Below are positions 43,591 through 51,831 of a stretch of DNA of 64,000 nucleotides, piece after piece. Position numbers and translations under genes: made by a program. Numbering within the stretch: position 1 is the stretch's first letter; every line of letters begins with the position of its first letter. Source of the stretch: Nitrospiraceae bacterium (GTDB taxonomy: Bacteria; Nitrospirota; Nitrospiria; Nitrospirales; Nitrospiraceae); the NCBI GenBank assembly GCA_019637075.1, contig JAHBWI010000002.1, forward strand, positions 434,001-498,000, given 5' to 3'. The notes beneath the pieces are model-generated. The model was given only the letters and a program-made list of their open reading frames with translations, was not told where the DNA came from and did not search any database.

Positions 43591-44379
43591 TCAGGTCTGC
43601 GGCACACGAGTCATATCGATGACGAGGCCTTGGCCGTCAAGGTAGAGCCAGACCACTTCGTTTGGCGAGAGTTGCTCGATCGCCGGTTGGAGCAATGGGC
43701 GAACGGGAAAGGTGAGGATCTCGTCGATCTTCGTTCGGAGTCGGACCCGTCCGTCGCCGATCGCGACGAACGCCCCCTCCAAACGACGTTGCGGCGCCTG
43801 CGGCGATGTCCCGGAGGCCAGATCCCTCGGCTTGCCCTGCGAGTGGGCATCGACGATGAGGTACGAACGGTCAATCGCAAAATCGGCCGTTTCCCCCACC
43901 TCGAACTTCGCCAACTTCTCCATCACGACCCGCCGCGCATAAAACCCCACGTCGCGGCCGGTTTCGAGGCGAATCGTCACCCGCTCCTTGTCCACCTGAA
44001 ATTTCCGGCCCAGCGAGGCGCGCAGGATCTTCGTGGGCGGCGTCGGTGCAGGTTTCTGGTATGCGACCACCTCGTCGGCGCTGTTCAGTAAAATCTCCAC
44101 CGGATGACCGATCCCCAACCCGCGGGCTTCGTCGCCTCCCGCTTCCAGAGAGAGGATCCTCTGCGCCCGTTCGCCGGTGTCGACATAGACCTGATCTCCG
44201 CTCATTGAGACGATGGTCCCCTTGACCAGCCGGCCGCTCTGCACGATGCCGGGAACCGGCTTGAGCTCTTCGATGCTGAGGTTCGGGAGAATCTTGGCGG
44301 CGCCACCGCAACCGGTCAGCATCCCCGAGACGCAACAGGCAGCGATCCACATCCAACCGCCATGAGGCACTCTTGTCAT
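43591..44379 (-). CDS. Lipoprotein of unknown function
   Basis: 262 residues. The lipobox is LTGC (Cys24). Mature sequence is all-beta in character, with short repeated strands such as GTIVSMSGDQVYVDTG and VTIRLETGRDVGFYARRVV, recalling small barrel (SH3- or OB-like) repeats. AAAGG lies 7 bases before ATG 44379; a start at 44394 is an alternative. It is the last gene of a minus-strand run with a GNAT acetyltransferase and a C39-like protease, 22 bases after the protease stop. I do not recognise the family. Confidence 0.75.
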   Translation of the reverse strand: MTRVPHGGWMWIAACCVSGMLTGCGGAAKILPNLSIEELKPVPGIVQSGRLVKGTIVSMSGDQVYVDTGERAQRILSLEAGGDEARGLGIGHPVEILLNSADEVVAYQKPAPTPPTKILRASLGRKFQVDKERVTIRLETGRDVGFYARRVVMEKLAKFEVGETADFAIDRSYLIVDAHSQGKPRDLASGTSPQAPQRRLEGAFVAIGDGRVRLRTKIDEILTFPVRPLLQPAIEQLSPNEVVWLYLDGQGLVIDMTRVPQT

Positions 44380-44401
44380 GACTCGCCTTTCCACCTGACG
44401 C

Positions 44402-44848
44402 TCATCGCCGCGCCGTGACCGAACCGCAAGACCCTCGACCCGCTCGAATTTCGATGTACCATTTCGGGCGCATGCGCCCGAAATCCGTTCGCACCGGCCG
44501 CCGGATCGAGGATGCCGAATCTAAAACTCTTGGCCCGTCCGGACCTTGAGAATACACGACCCAATGCCAGAAGGCACGGTTACCGCGGCGGTGCCACTTG
44601 ATCGCCAGTAGCGCCACGGACGGTAACGTTGTCCAGTCGCGAAAGGGCCGTTCCGACCGGGCCGCATGAAGCCCATAAGACGCCAGCAGTCGTCGAACGT
44701 GGCCTGTCTCGGACCAGAGTCGCTCGTCTGACACGGCGATCCCGAGCCGCGCCGCCTTCTTCCGCACCCGGCGATAGGACTGTCCGGTCAGCGCCGCCAC
44801 GCTCGCGATCCCGCACCCGGTTCGATCTTCCTGGACCACCGCCTGCAT
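44402..44848 (-). CDS. C39-like papain-fold cysteine protease
   Basis: 148 residues. The start QEDRTGCGIASVAALTG has the CxxAxxA pattern of C39-type peptidases with catalytic Cys12; His95 in FWHWVVY and Asp110 in RVLDSAS complete the likely triad in the right order and spacing. It has no signal peptide, transporter or nucleotide-binding domain, so it is a free-standing, cytoplasmic C39-like domain that may process or cleave a peptide. The ATG overlaps the stop of the GNAT gene (TGATG), so the two are cotranslated; a GTG at 44851 is an alternative start. The C-terminus is basic. Confidence 0.8.
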   Translation of the reverse strand: MQAVVQEDRTGCGIASVAALTGQSYRRVRKKAARLGIAVSDERLWSETGHVRRLLASYGLHAARSERPFRDWTTLPSVALLAIKWHRRGNRAFWHWVVYSQGPDGPRVLDSASSIRRPVRTDFGRMRPKWYIEIRAGRGSCGSVTARR

Positions 44849-45339
44849 CACAAACTCAGCTTCAGTTTTCGTCCGCCGGACGGGCTGAACCCCTGCCGCT
44901 CATAAAACACAAGCGAGCGCTCGAACGCGGGCAACGGCGGCGTATTCACTTCCAACCTTGTCCACTGTCGCGCTCGTCCGAACCGGACTGCCTCGCGAAT
45001 CAGCCTCGCCCCCACGCCTTGCGAGCGGTAGAGCGGCCGCACGTAGACCTCCGGCATGGTCCCGAATCTTCCTCCTGCATACAACGCATAGCCCTCACAG
45101 AGACTGAGGAGCCCGACCGTTGCACCGGCGCCCACGTCTCGGGCGAGCAGAATTCGGCATTGCCCGGTGGCCAGCCCCTCGCGCGCCAACTCAATCGTCC
45201 GGGCACGATCGACATCGAAGGCGCGCTGCCCGATCACGGCCATGATCTCCTCGAGCAATTCCGCAATCAACGCGGCAATGTCCGGCGCATCCTCCGCTCG
45301 TGCCCATTGCAGCTCGATGGCCATCGAATCAGATCGCAC
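44848..45339 (-). CDS. GNAT-family N-acetyltransferase
   Basis: 163 residues. The acetyl-CoA site R-x-x-G-x-G is in YRSQGVGARLIREA, after the MPEVYVRPLYR strand; a second strand LEVNTPPLPAF and FYERQGF complete the GNAT fold. The protein probably acetylates an amine or peptide. Start is GTG 45339 with GGAG close by; ATG 45324 is an alternative. It is the first gene of the run with a C39-like protease and a lipoprotein. Confidence 0.88.
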   Translation of the reverse strand: MRSDSMAIELQWARAEDAPDIAALIAELLEEIMAVIGQRAFDVDRARTIELAREGLATGQCRILLARDVGAGATVGLLSLCEGYALYAGGRFGTMPEVYVRPLYRSQGVGARLIREAVRFGRARQWTRLEVNTPPLPAFERSLVFYERQGFSPSGGRKLKLSL

Positions 45340-45509
45340 TCGTCTCCGTCACAAGATCGGCGCTGAGCATACCATAGCAACGCGAAGGATCGTTCATCCG
45401 ATCGTGAGAACTCCCCTCATGATCGTTGCTCAACGGGCGGGGCACACGTGCCATAATACGGATTCAACGGCCTGTTCTCAGACCAACGAACGAAAGGATC
45501 GCCCTCGCC

Positions 45510-46571
45510 ATGACACCGATTCGCCGAAGCGCCGCGCTGCTCACCCTTGGTCTATGCCTCCTGCCCTTTATAATCGCAGCCCCTGCCGAGGCCCGTCGGG
45601 AGGTCTGGACTAACGACCAAAAATCCAAGCTGCAGCAGGCCGATCGGCTGTTCCTCGAAACCATCGTCCTCACCTCGCAAGCGGACAGTGATCGCGCCGC
45701 CATTGAAGCCGTCTTGTCGCAGCGCTTGCGCAGCCTGGGCTACACGATCGTCGGCGATTCCTCGCAACCCATCGACCTCACCGTGAAGATAAAGTGCGAA
45801 GAACGCAAGACCTGGGAAGGACCGATTCGGTCCGGCGGCGACGCGGATCAACCGGATGCCGCGTCGCGATTGTGGAAAGGCCCGGCCTGCCAGTTTCTCT
45901 ATCGGTTGAATCAACAATGGGCCGACTGGCGATACGAGGTCCGTACGGAGCGAGCCACCGACGGGGGCAAGCAGGCCGGAGCCAACCTCGCAGCCCGACT
46001 GCGTGAGGATGATTTTCCCTACCTGTTGGCGGCTGAATGGCAGCAGGCAGCACGCTTGCTCCCGGTGCTGCTGGACAGCAAGGCCGAACCCCCGCGACAA
46101 GCAGCCATCGCCACCCTGCTCGGAAACATGCCCGCCGTCGAAGCCATTCCTGCCTTGGGCAAGGCAGCCCAGAGTCCCCACGTGGAGGTATCACAGGCTG
46201 CGTTGATCGCGCTCGGCAATATCGGCCAGGAACAATGCATTCCGATGTTGTTGAACTCGCTGACCTCGACGGAGCCCAAGACCAGACTGGCCGCCATCAA
46301 AGGTTTGGGACGGCTCGCTCCGCTGTACCCGACCAGCGACATCGTGCCTGTCCTCCTAGCCCGATTGCCCCAGGAGCCGATCGTCGAGCAAATCGAGATC
46401 GTCCGCGCCCTTGGCCGTACCCCCGACCGGCGCATTCTCCCACCGCTGAAAGAATTGAACCGCGCGGTGCAGGAACAGGCCCGCTCGGACAGCGCCGCCG
46501 ATCTCAAAGAATTACGCGCCGCGCTCGGCCAGGCGCTGGATCAATTCGACGGCACGCATACGGCGGAATAG
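45510..46571 (+). CDS. Exported HEAT-repeat protein
   Basis: 353 residues. A signal peptide (about 5-28) precedes a mixed domain (about 30-150) with two cysteines (KCEERKTWEG, GPACQFLY) and then four to five HEAT-type helical repeats (about 195-335), visible as AIPALGKAAQSPHVEVSQAALIALGNIG and LAAIKGLGRL units. HEAT solenoids usually bind proteins; in the periplasm this might be a scaffold. AAAGGA lies 9 bases before the ATG. Stands alone, convergent with the tag gene 9 bases away. Confidence 0.85.
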   Translation: MTPIRRSAALLTLGLCLLPFIIAAPAEARREVWTNDQKSKLQQADRLFLETIVLTSQADSDRAAIEAVLSQRLRSLGYTIVGDSSQPIDLTVKIKCEERKTWEGPIRSGGDADQPDAASRLWKGPACQFLYRLNQQWADWRYEVRTERATDGGKQAGANLAARLREDDFPYLLAAEWQQAARLLPVLLDSKAEPPRQAAIATLLGNMPAVEAIPALGKAAQSPHVEVSQAALIALGNIGQEQCIPMLLNSLTSTEPKTRLAAIKGLGRLAPLYPTSDIVPVLLARLPQEPIVEQIEIVRALGRTPDRRILPPLKELNRAVQEQARSDSAADLKELRAALGQALDQFDGTHTAE

Positions 46572-46580
46572 GCGGAGGCA

Positions 46581-47165
46581 TTACGTGCGGCGGGCGCGGA
46601 AACAGTCTCTGGTATGGTCGTCGACCATGCCGATCGCCTGCATGTAGGCATAAATGATCGTGCTGCCGACGAAACGGAAGCCCCGTTTTTTGAGGTCCTT
46701 CGAAAGCGCGTCGCTTTGGGGCGTGGTCACCGGCACTTCGCGCATTGTCTTCCAGCGGTTCACCTGAGGCCGCCCTCCAACGAACGTCCAGACATACCGG
46801 TCGAACGAACCGAACTCCCGTTGGATCACCAAGAATGCCTGGGCGTTCGTCACCGCGGCATCGATCTTCAACCGATTGCGGATGATGCCTGAGTCCTGGA
46901 GCAAGGCCGCCTGCTTCTTGGCGTCGAACCGGGCCACCTCAAGAGGATCGAATCCGGCGAAGGCTTGGCGGTAGCCGTCCCGACGCCGAAGAATCGTGTC
47001 CCACGTCAATCCCGCTTGCGCCCCTTCGAGCAGCAGCATCTCAAAGTGAGTGCGATCGTCATGGACCGGCCGTCCCCATTCCTCATCATGATAGCGGATC
47101 ATGTGCGGCTTTTCGCCGGCCCAGGCACAACGCACCCGGTCGATTTTAACAGCCCGTTTGCTCAT
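46581..47165 (-). CDS. tag: DNA-3-methyladenine glycosylase I
   Basis: 194 residues, the usual length. The N-terminal signature with VRCAW and IRYHDEEWG, and the C-terminal DDHTRDCF provide the Cys/His zinc snap of Tag (Cys13, and Cys and His near the end). The segment LLLEGAQAGLTWDTIL is highly conserved in the family. It excises 3-methyladenine from alkylated DNA. The ATG overlaps the stop of the preceding small membrane protein by 4 bases (ATGA). Confidence 0.95.
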   Translation of the reverse strand: MSKRAVKIDRVRCAWAGEKPHMIRYHDEEWGRPVHDDRTHFEMLLLEGAQAGLTWDTILRRRDGYRQAFAGFDPLEVARFDAKKQAALLQDSGIIRNRLKIDAAVTNAQAFLVIQREFGSFDRYVWTFVGGRPQVNRWKTMREVPVTTPQSDALSKDLKKRGFRFVGSTIIYAYMQAIGMVDDHTRDCFRARRT

Positions 47166-47389
47166 GACCGCCCGGCTGGTGCGTGGGTGCGTCCGGATCG
47201 CACCATGAGGGCAATGATGCCGGAGAGCAGGGCGCAGGCCGGCCCGATCACGAAGGCTCCGGTCATCGCGGCCTCTAGCGACTTGTCGTGGGTATTGGAG
47301 GAAAGCAGCTGGATGAGCAGCATTCCCCCGAAGAATCCAACCAGATAGCCAGTCACCGCTCCCAACAACACACGGCCCAGGGTCGCCAT
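47162..47389 (-). CDS. Small membrane protein
   Basis: 75 residues with two hydrophobic segments (about 7-30 and 40-62) separated by a short charged loop, Gly-rich in the first (GYLVGFFGGMLL). ATG 47389 has GAGGAG upstream; a start at 47449 would give an unlikely Arg-rich head and would lie within the -35 box of the best promoter. The gene overlaps the tag start by 4 bases. Function unknown; its coupling to a DNA-repair gene may be incidental. Confidence 0.7.
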   Translation of the reverse strand: MATLGRVLLGAVTGYLVGFFGGMLLIQLLSSNTHDKSLEAAMTGAFVIGPACALLSGIIALMVRSGRTHAPAGRS

Positions 47390-47420
47390 ATCCCACTCCT
47401 CGCGGCGCGTAGCCCTTCGC

Positions 47421-47449
47421 ACGCTACCCGCTCGGCCGACGACTGTCAA
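47421..47449 (-). promoter_or_regulatory. Candidate sigma-70 promoter for the small membrane protein/tag pair
   Basis: Minus-strand TTGACA (47449-47444), 17-base spacer, TAGCGT (47426-47421), 32 bases before the ATG at 47389. Confidence 0.5.
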
Positions 47450-47624
47450 TATAGAGCCGATCTTCTGGTCAGATCCCCCATATATGCCACCCTCGATGCC
47501 AGCCTGAGACCAATCGGCCTATGTATGGATGGCACTTTAGATTCGATCTGTACCAACCGACAAGAACTTCACAAGCTTCCATTTCCAGGTCGACCGACCA
47601 CCGCTGCCACGAGGAGGCCCGTTC

Positions 47625-48488
47625 ATGCCATCGGCTCAAGAACTCGTCGAATCCTGCGATTGTCTTGTCTCATTGCCGGAAATATATCTCCGCGTCCGCG
47701 AGGTCGTCGACAATCCGGATTCATCGATGAATGACCTTGCCAAGGTGTTGGCACTTGACCCCGCGATTACCGCCCGCATCCTGCAAGTGGTCAACAGCCC
47801 GCTCTACGGACTCCCGAAAAAAATCGGCACCTTGAGCCAGGCGGTGGGATTGCTCGGCATGCAACCGATTCAAGACATCGTATTCGCCACGTCGGTCGCC
47901 AAGGCCTTCCCTCGAATCGAGGCCTCTGTGATGGACGTGACGGCCTATTGGCGGAAAAGCGTGCGCTGCGGGCTGCTCGCCACCAGCCTCGGTAAACTCG
48001 CCCGCCTTGAGGATCCTGAAGGGCTTTTCGTGATCGGCCTATTGCGCGACGTCGGCCACTTGGTCATGTACCAGACCGTCCCGGCCCGGGCACAGTCGGC
48101 GCTGGTCGAAGCGGGCCACCTGAGCCAGTCGATCGCGGAAGTAGAACAATCGAACATCGGGTGCGATTACACGGAGGTCGGCGGCGAGTTGCTGAAGAAG
48201 TGGGGCATGCCCGCATCGATCGAATCCGCGATCCGCCATCAACTCACCCCATCGGAAGCCGGTGAGCACGAGGGCATCGCAGGCGTCATCGGGGTGAGCG
48301 GCGCGCTGTCGGATTATCTCGAAAACCTGCCGGCCGATAAGGAAGTAGATCAGGACGTCATCCAAGCCACGGTGGCGCCGATTCGCCTGACGCTGGGACA
48401 GGCGAGCGGAGCGATCGAGGCAGTGCATAGCCAGCTGCGCGACGTGCTCAACCTGATCTATCCCAAAGCCATGGCGATGGCGGCGTAG
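47625..48488 (+). CDS. HDOD-domain protein
   Basis: 287 residues, one HDOD domain spanning about 5-210. The pattern LPEIYLRVREVVDNPDSSMNDLAKVLALDPAITARILQVVNSPLYG and later VIGLLRDVGHLVMY identify the family, related to HD phosphohydrolases but here with degenerate metal sites (RDVGH rather than HDIG), so it is likely a signalling adaptor without hydrolase activity. Members link to cyclic di-GMP, motility or stress control. GAGGAGG precedes the ATG. Stands alone, with a palindrome directly after its stop. Confidence 0.9.
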   Translation: MPSAQELVESCDCLVSLPEIYLRVREVVDNPDSSMNDLAKVLALDPAITARILQVVNSPLYGLPKKIGTLSQAVGLLGMQPIQDIVFATSVAKAFPRIEASVMDVTAYWRKSVRCGLLATSLGKLARLEDPEGLFVIGLLRDVGHLVMYQTVPARAQSALVEAGHLSQSIAEVEQSNIGCDYTEVGGELLKKWGMPASIESAIRHQLTPSEAGEHEGIAGVIGVSGALSDYLENLPADKEVDQDVIQATVAPIRLTLGQASGAIEAVHSQLRDVLNLIYPKAMAMAA

Positions 48489-48494
48489 ACCAGG

Positions 48495-48560
48495 CGTGAG
48501 ACGGCAGACGAGAGAGGTGAAACGAAAGAGCCTCGAAAATCCTCCGTCTGCCGTCTCACG
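48495..48560. repeat. Perfect 16-bp inverted repeat between convergent genes
   Basis: CGTGAGACGGCAGACG (48495-48510) and CGTCTGCCGTCTCACG (48545-48560) are perfect complements, 34 bases apart. Each arm also carries the similar sub-motifs GTGAGAC and GGCAGAC. It fills the gap between the HDOD and flavoprotein genes. It may be a two-way terminator or a member of a REP-like intergenic repeat family. Confidence 0.65.
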
Positions 48561-48565
48561 TCAGT

Positions 48566-49855
48566 TCACGTCTTCCCCACCGCAACGCCCGCCGCTCGGC
48601 CGGCCAAATAGCCGGTCGCCCAGGCCCACTGAAAATTGAACCCGCCGATACGCCCGTCGCAATCGAGAATCTCGCCGACCAGGTGCAGCCCCGGCACGAC
48701 CTTCGATTCCATGGTGCGATAGTCGATTTCCTCCAACGGAATTCCGCCGGCCGTGACCTCGGCAAAATTCCATCCTCGGTCGCCCGTCACCGGGAGCCGG
48801 CAACGAGTCAACCAGGCAAGCAGCTGCTCCCGCGCCGGCCGAGGCACCTGGGCCGTGGCTTGCTGGAAATCGCACCCCGCCCGCCGCGCGATCGCTTCAG
48901 CCAATCCCTCCGGCAAGAGACAAGCCAATGTCTTGAGCAGCGATCGTTTGGGATGCGCCGCGGCCTCGGCCAAAAACCAGTCCCTCGCCTGCTCCAAATT
49001 CATACCGGGAAGAAAGTTGGCGGACACCTGAACCTGACGCCCCTCGCGATGGGCCTCGGTCCAGAGGCGGCTCGCATCCATCACGACCGGGCCGCTCACA
49101 CCGAAATGGGTCCATAGGAGATTGCCGGTCCGCCGATCCGACACCTTTCCGCCGAGCATCGTCGTCAATTCCGTTTCCTGCGAGGAGCCGGACAGCAACC
49201 GGTGAAAGAACGTGCCCTCGAGCGTCAGCGCGACCAGCGCCGGCGAGATGGGAGTCACCTGATGGCCGAGTCTTCGCGCGAGATCATAACCGGCCCCGTC
49301 GCTGCCGCTGCGCGGGAGCGACCGTCCGCCGGTTGCCAGAATGACGCGCTTCGCAAGGAGCTCGCCATGCCTATGCCCGACGACGAACGAGGGCAGGTCG
49401 TCCATCTCGCTCTCACCGCTGCTCGAGGTTCGTGTCAGCGTCCGCACGCGATGATCCGGCCGCAATACGACGCCCACCTGGCGACAACGGCGCAGCAGCG
49501 CCTCGACAACCGTGCGGGCCTTGTTCGTGACGGGGAACAGTTTGCCTGTTTCCTCTTGCTTGAGTTCCACCCCAAGCGACGCGAACCACTCGACCGTCCG
49601 CGACACGGGAAATGATGCGAGCACGTTGCGCACCAAATGTCTGGTGCCGAAAAAATCGTCGGCCGAGACCGATGCATGCGTCACGTTGCAGCGGCCGCCG
49701 CCGGAGACGAGGATCTTAGCGCCGAAACTTTTGGCCCCGTCGAGTACGTGCACGGACGGGTGCCCAGGCTGTTCCGCCGCGAAGATGGCTGCAGCCAAAC
49801 CGGCGGCGCCGCCCCCGATGATGCAGATTTCGGTTGTCAGTCCCGAATCAACCAT
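48566..49855 (-). CDS. HI0933/BaiN-family FAD-dependent oxidoreductase
   Basis: 429 residues. The FAD loop is GGGAAG (14-19) after IIGGG, followed by FGAKILVSGGGRCNVTHA, the hallmark of the HI0933/BaiN family, and near the C-terminus LVGEILDCDGRIGGFNFQWAWATGYLAG. Family members are NAD(P)/FAD reductases; BaiN reduces bile acid intermediates in gut clostridia, but most substrates are unknown. ATG 49855 lies 8 bases after the stop of the hydrolase gene. Third gene of a run with an RBBP9-type hydrolase and a second, related flavoprotein. Confidence 0.9.
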   Translation of the reverse strand: MVDSGLTTEICIIGGGAAGLAAAIFAAEQPGHPSVHVLDGAKSFGAKILVSGGGRCNVTHASVSADDFFGTRHLVRNVLASFPVSRTVEWFASLGVELKQEETGKLFPVTNKARTVVEALLRRCRQVGVVLRPDHRVRTLTRTSSSGESEMDDLPSFVVGHRHGELLAKRVILATGGRSLPRSGSDGAGYDLARRLGHQVTPISPALVALTLEGTFFHRLLSGSSQETELTTMLGGKVSDRRTGNLLWTHFGVSGPVVMDASRLWTEAHREGRQVQVSANFLPGMNLEQARDWFLAEAAAHPKRSLLKTLACLLPEGLAEAIARRAGCDFQQATAQVPRPAREQLLAWLTRCRLPVTGDRGWNFAEVTAGGIPLEEIDYRTMESKVVPGLHLVGEILDCDGRIGGFNFQWAWATGYLAGRAAGVAVGKT

Positions 49856-49862
49856 GGTCCGG

Positions 49863-50423
49863 TCACGGTTCGAGGTCCGAGTCAGCCGTCGCGACCACGC
49901 GCGCGAGAAGACGCAGGCCCTCCGGCCAATCCCCCAAGTCGCTGTCGGCATTGATATGGCCGGCGGCGCCGATATCGAAAAATAGGCTGCCCCAAGCGCT
50001 TGCACAGCGACGGGCAAAGGTCGCGCTTCCCAAGGAATCGTTGCTGCTGGTGACCACCAAGCTGGGAAAAGGCAGGCGCATTGACGGGACCGGATGGAAA
50101 CCATGCGCTTGATTTGGAAAGCTCGGAGAGCTGGGATCAGGCGGAGCCACCAGAAACGCAGCCTTCACGGGACAATCGGCTTGGGCAGCCCAATGCGCGA
50201 CGGTCAGGCACCCGAGACTATGGGCGATCAGAACCGGCGGCGCCACACAGGCCCGGAGCGCCCGTTCGAGACCGCCGACCCAGTCCATCCGGTCCGGACG
50301 ATCCCAGTCCCGCTGGCGTACCCGCCGCCACCAGGGATGCCGCCGCTCCCACCGCGTTTGCCAATGCCGAGCGCCGGAATTGCCGATCCCCGGCACGATC
50401 AGGGCGGGAAACACCAAATCCAT
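49863..50423 (-). CDS. RBBP9/YdeN-type serine hydrolase
   Basis: 186 residues, a short alpha/beta hydrolase. The start LIVPGIGNSGARHWQTRWE and the nucleophile elbow AHSLGC are typical of the RBBP9/YdeN family; the likely Asp is in SSNDSLG and the His in GAAGHIN. Substrates are generally unknown. The gene lies between two HI0933-type flavoproteins, 29 bases after one and 7 before the other, so it is in their operon. Confidence 0.88.
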   Translation of the reverse strand: MDLVFPALIVPGIGNSGARHWQTRWERRHPWWRRVRQRDWDRPDRMDWVGGLERALRACVAPPVLIAHSLGCLTVAHWAAQADCPVKAAFLVAPPDPSSPSFPNQAHGFHPVPSMRLPFPSLVVTSSNDSLGSATFARRCASAWGSLFFDIGAAGHINADSDLGDWPEGLRLLARVVATADSDLEP

Positions 50424-50452
50424 GCTCACTGCACCGATTCCCCTGTCATCGA

Positions 50453-51679
50453 TCACGCCCCCGCTTGCTCGTTGGCCCACGCAGCGGCTCCGGCGCCGGC
50501 AATCCGGCCGCTGGCAAAACAGGCATTCAGAAGATATCCGCCGGTCGGGGCCTCCCAATCCAACATCTCACCGGCGAAAAACAGACCAGGCTGCTTCCGG
50601 CACATGAGCCGTTCATCCAGCGCTTCGAACCGGACGCCGCCCGCCGTGCTGATCGCCTCCGCCAACGGCCTCGCCGCCGTGAGCGTCAGCGGTAAGGATT
50701 TAATCGCCGGGGCCAGCCGTTGGGGATCGTTGAAGACATCCTTCGGCAACAGTTCCCGCAAGAGTCCCGATTTGACACCTTCAATGTGGGCGCGACGTTT
50801 CAATTGCGTTGCAACGGTACGTTTGCCGCGCGGCTGCGCCAGGTCCGCGATAAGCCGCGGCAACTGCCGATCCGGCGCCAAGTCCAGCCGAAGCGTCGCC
50901 TTGCCGTGGGCGTCGATCACGTCACGAAGACAGGCCGCCACCGCATAGACCACGCCGCCTTCGATGCCCCGCTCGGTGATGACGAATTCACCCTGCCGCC
51001 TGAGCACCTCGCCGTCGACCCCTTTTGCCACAAGCCCGACGGTCTTCACCGGTTGGCCGGCGAACTTTGTGCGGAAGAACTCGCTCCAACCCACATCAAA
51101 TCCGCAGTTGGCCGGCTTCAGCGGCGCAATCTCCACCCCACGGTCGCGTAGCAATGGCACCCACCCCCCGGTCGAACCGGTCTTGGGCCAACTAGCCCCG
51201 CCTAACGCCAGCACCATCGCCTCGGCCTGAACCAAACGAACCCCATCGGGAGTGACGAACCGCAACTGGTTGCCCTCCCATCCATCCCAGCGATGGCGCA
51301 CCTGGACCGTGAGGCCGGATTGGCGCAGTCGCCGCAGCCATGCGCGCAAGAGCGGCGCAGCCTTCATGTCGACAGGGAAGATGCGGGACGACGAACCGAC
51401 GAAGGTCTCGATCCCCAGCCCCGCGGCCCATGCGCGTACTTGCTCTGGCCCGAATGCCGTCAACAGCGGCTCCAACTGTCTGCGCCGGGATCCATAACGG
51501 GCCAGAAAGGCGTCCGTCGGTTCCGAATGGGTCAGATTCAATCCGCCCCTGCCGGCGAGCAGGAACTTCCGGCCGAGAGACGGCATCGCGTCGAACAATT
51601 CCACTGTGCCGCCGGCAGCCAAGGCCGACTCGGCAGCCATCAGCCCCGCCGGCCCCCCCCCGATAATCGCAATCCGCAT
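50453..51679 (-). CDS. TIGR03862-type flavoprotein (HI0933/BaiN superfamily)
   Basis: 408 residues. The dinucleotide loop is GGGPAG (7-12) after IAII, followed by GRKFLLAGRGGLNLTHSEP, a variant of the HI0933 SGGGRCN motif in which the Cys is lost, and by FFAGEMLDWEAPTGGYLLNACFASG near the end. These are the marks of the TIGR03862 subfamily of FAD-dependent proteins; no reaction is established. First gene of a three-gene run with a hydrolase and the BaiN-type protein at 48566. Divergent from the P450 gene. Confidence 0.88.
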   Translation of the reverse strand: MRIAIIGGGPAGLMAAESALAAGGTVELFDAMPSLGRKFLLAGRGGLNLTHSEPTDAFLARYGSRRRQLEPLLTAFGPEQVRAWAAGLGIETFVGSSSRIFPVDMKAAPLLRAWLRRLRQSGLTVQVRHRWDGWEGNQLRFVTPDGVRLVQAEAMVLALGGASWPKTGSTGGWVPLLRDRGVEIAPLKPANCGFDVGWSEFFRTKFAGQPVKTVGLVAKGVDGEVLRRQGEFVITERGIEGGVVYAVAACLRDVIDAHGKATLRLDLAPDRQLPRLIADLAQPRGKRTVATQLKRRAHIEGVKSGLLRELLPKDVFNDPQRLAPAIKSLPLTLTAARPLAEAISTAGGVRFEALDERLMCRKQPGLFFAGEMLDWEAPTGGYLLNACFASGRIAGAGAAAWANEQAGA

Positions 51680-51831
51680 CCGCCCCCCTCACCTTTCCGC
51701 GCGACTGTCGGCAGCCGCCGCAATCATCGCGCCCGGCAACATAACACAACCGAAGGCGGGAACCATCCCGGCAACCGTTGACAGGCTCTCCGTCCGCCCC
51801 TATGCTCCGTGACTATACGGAAAATCGATCG

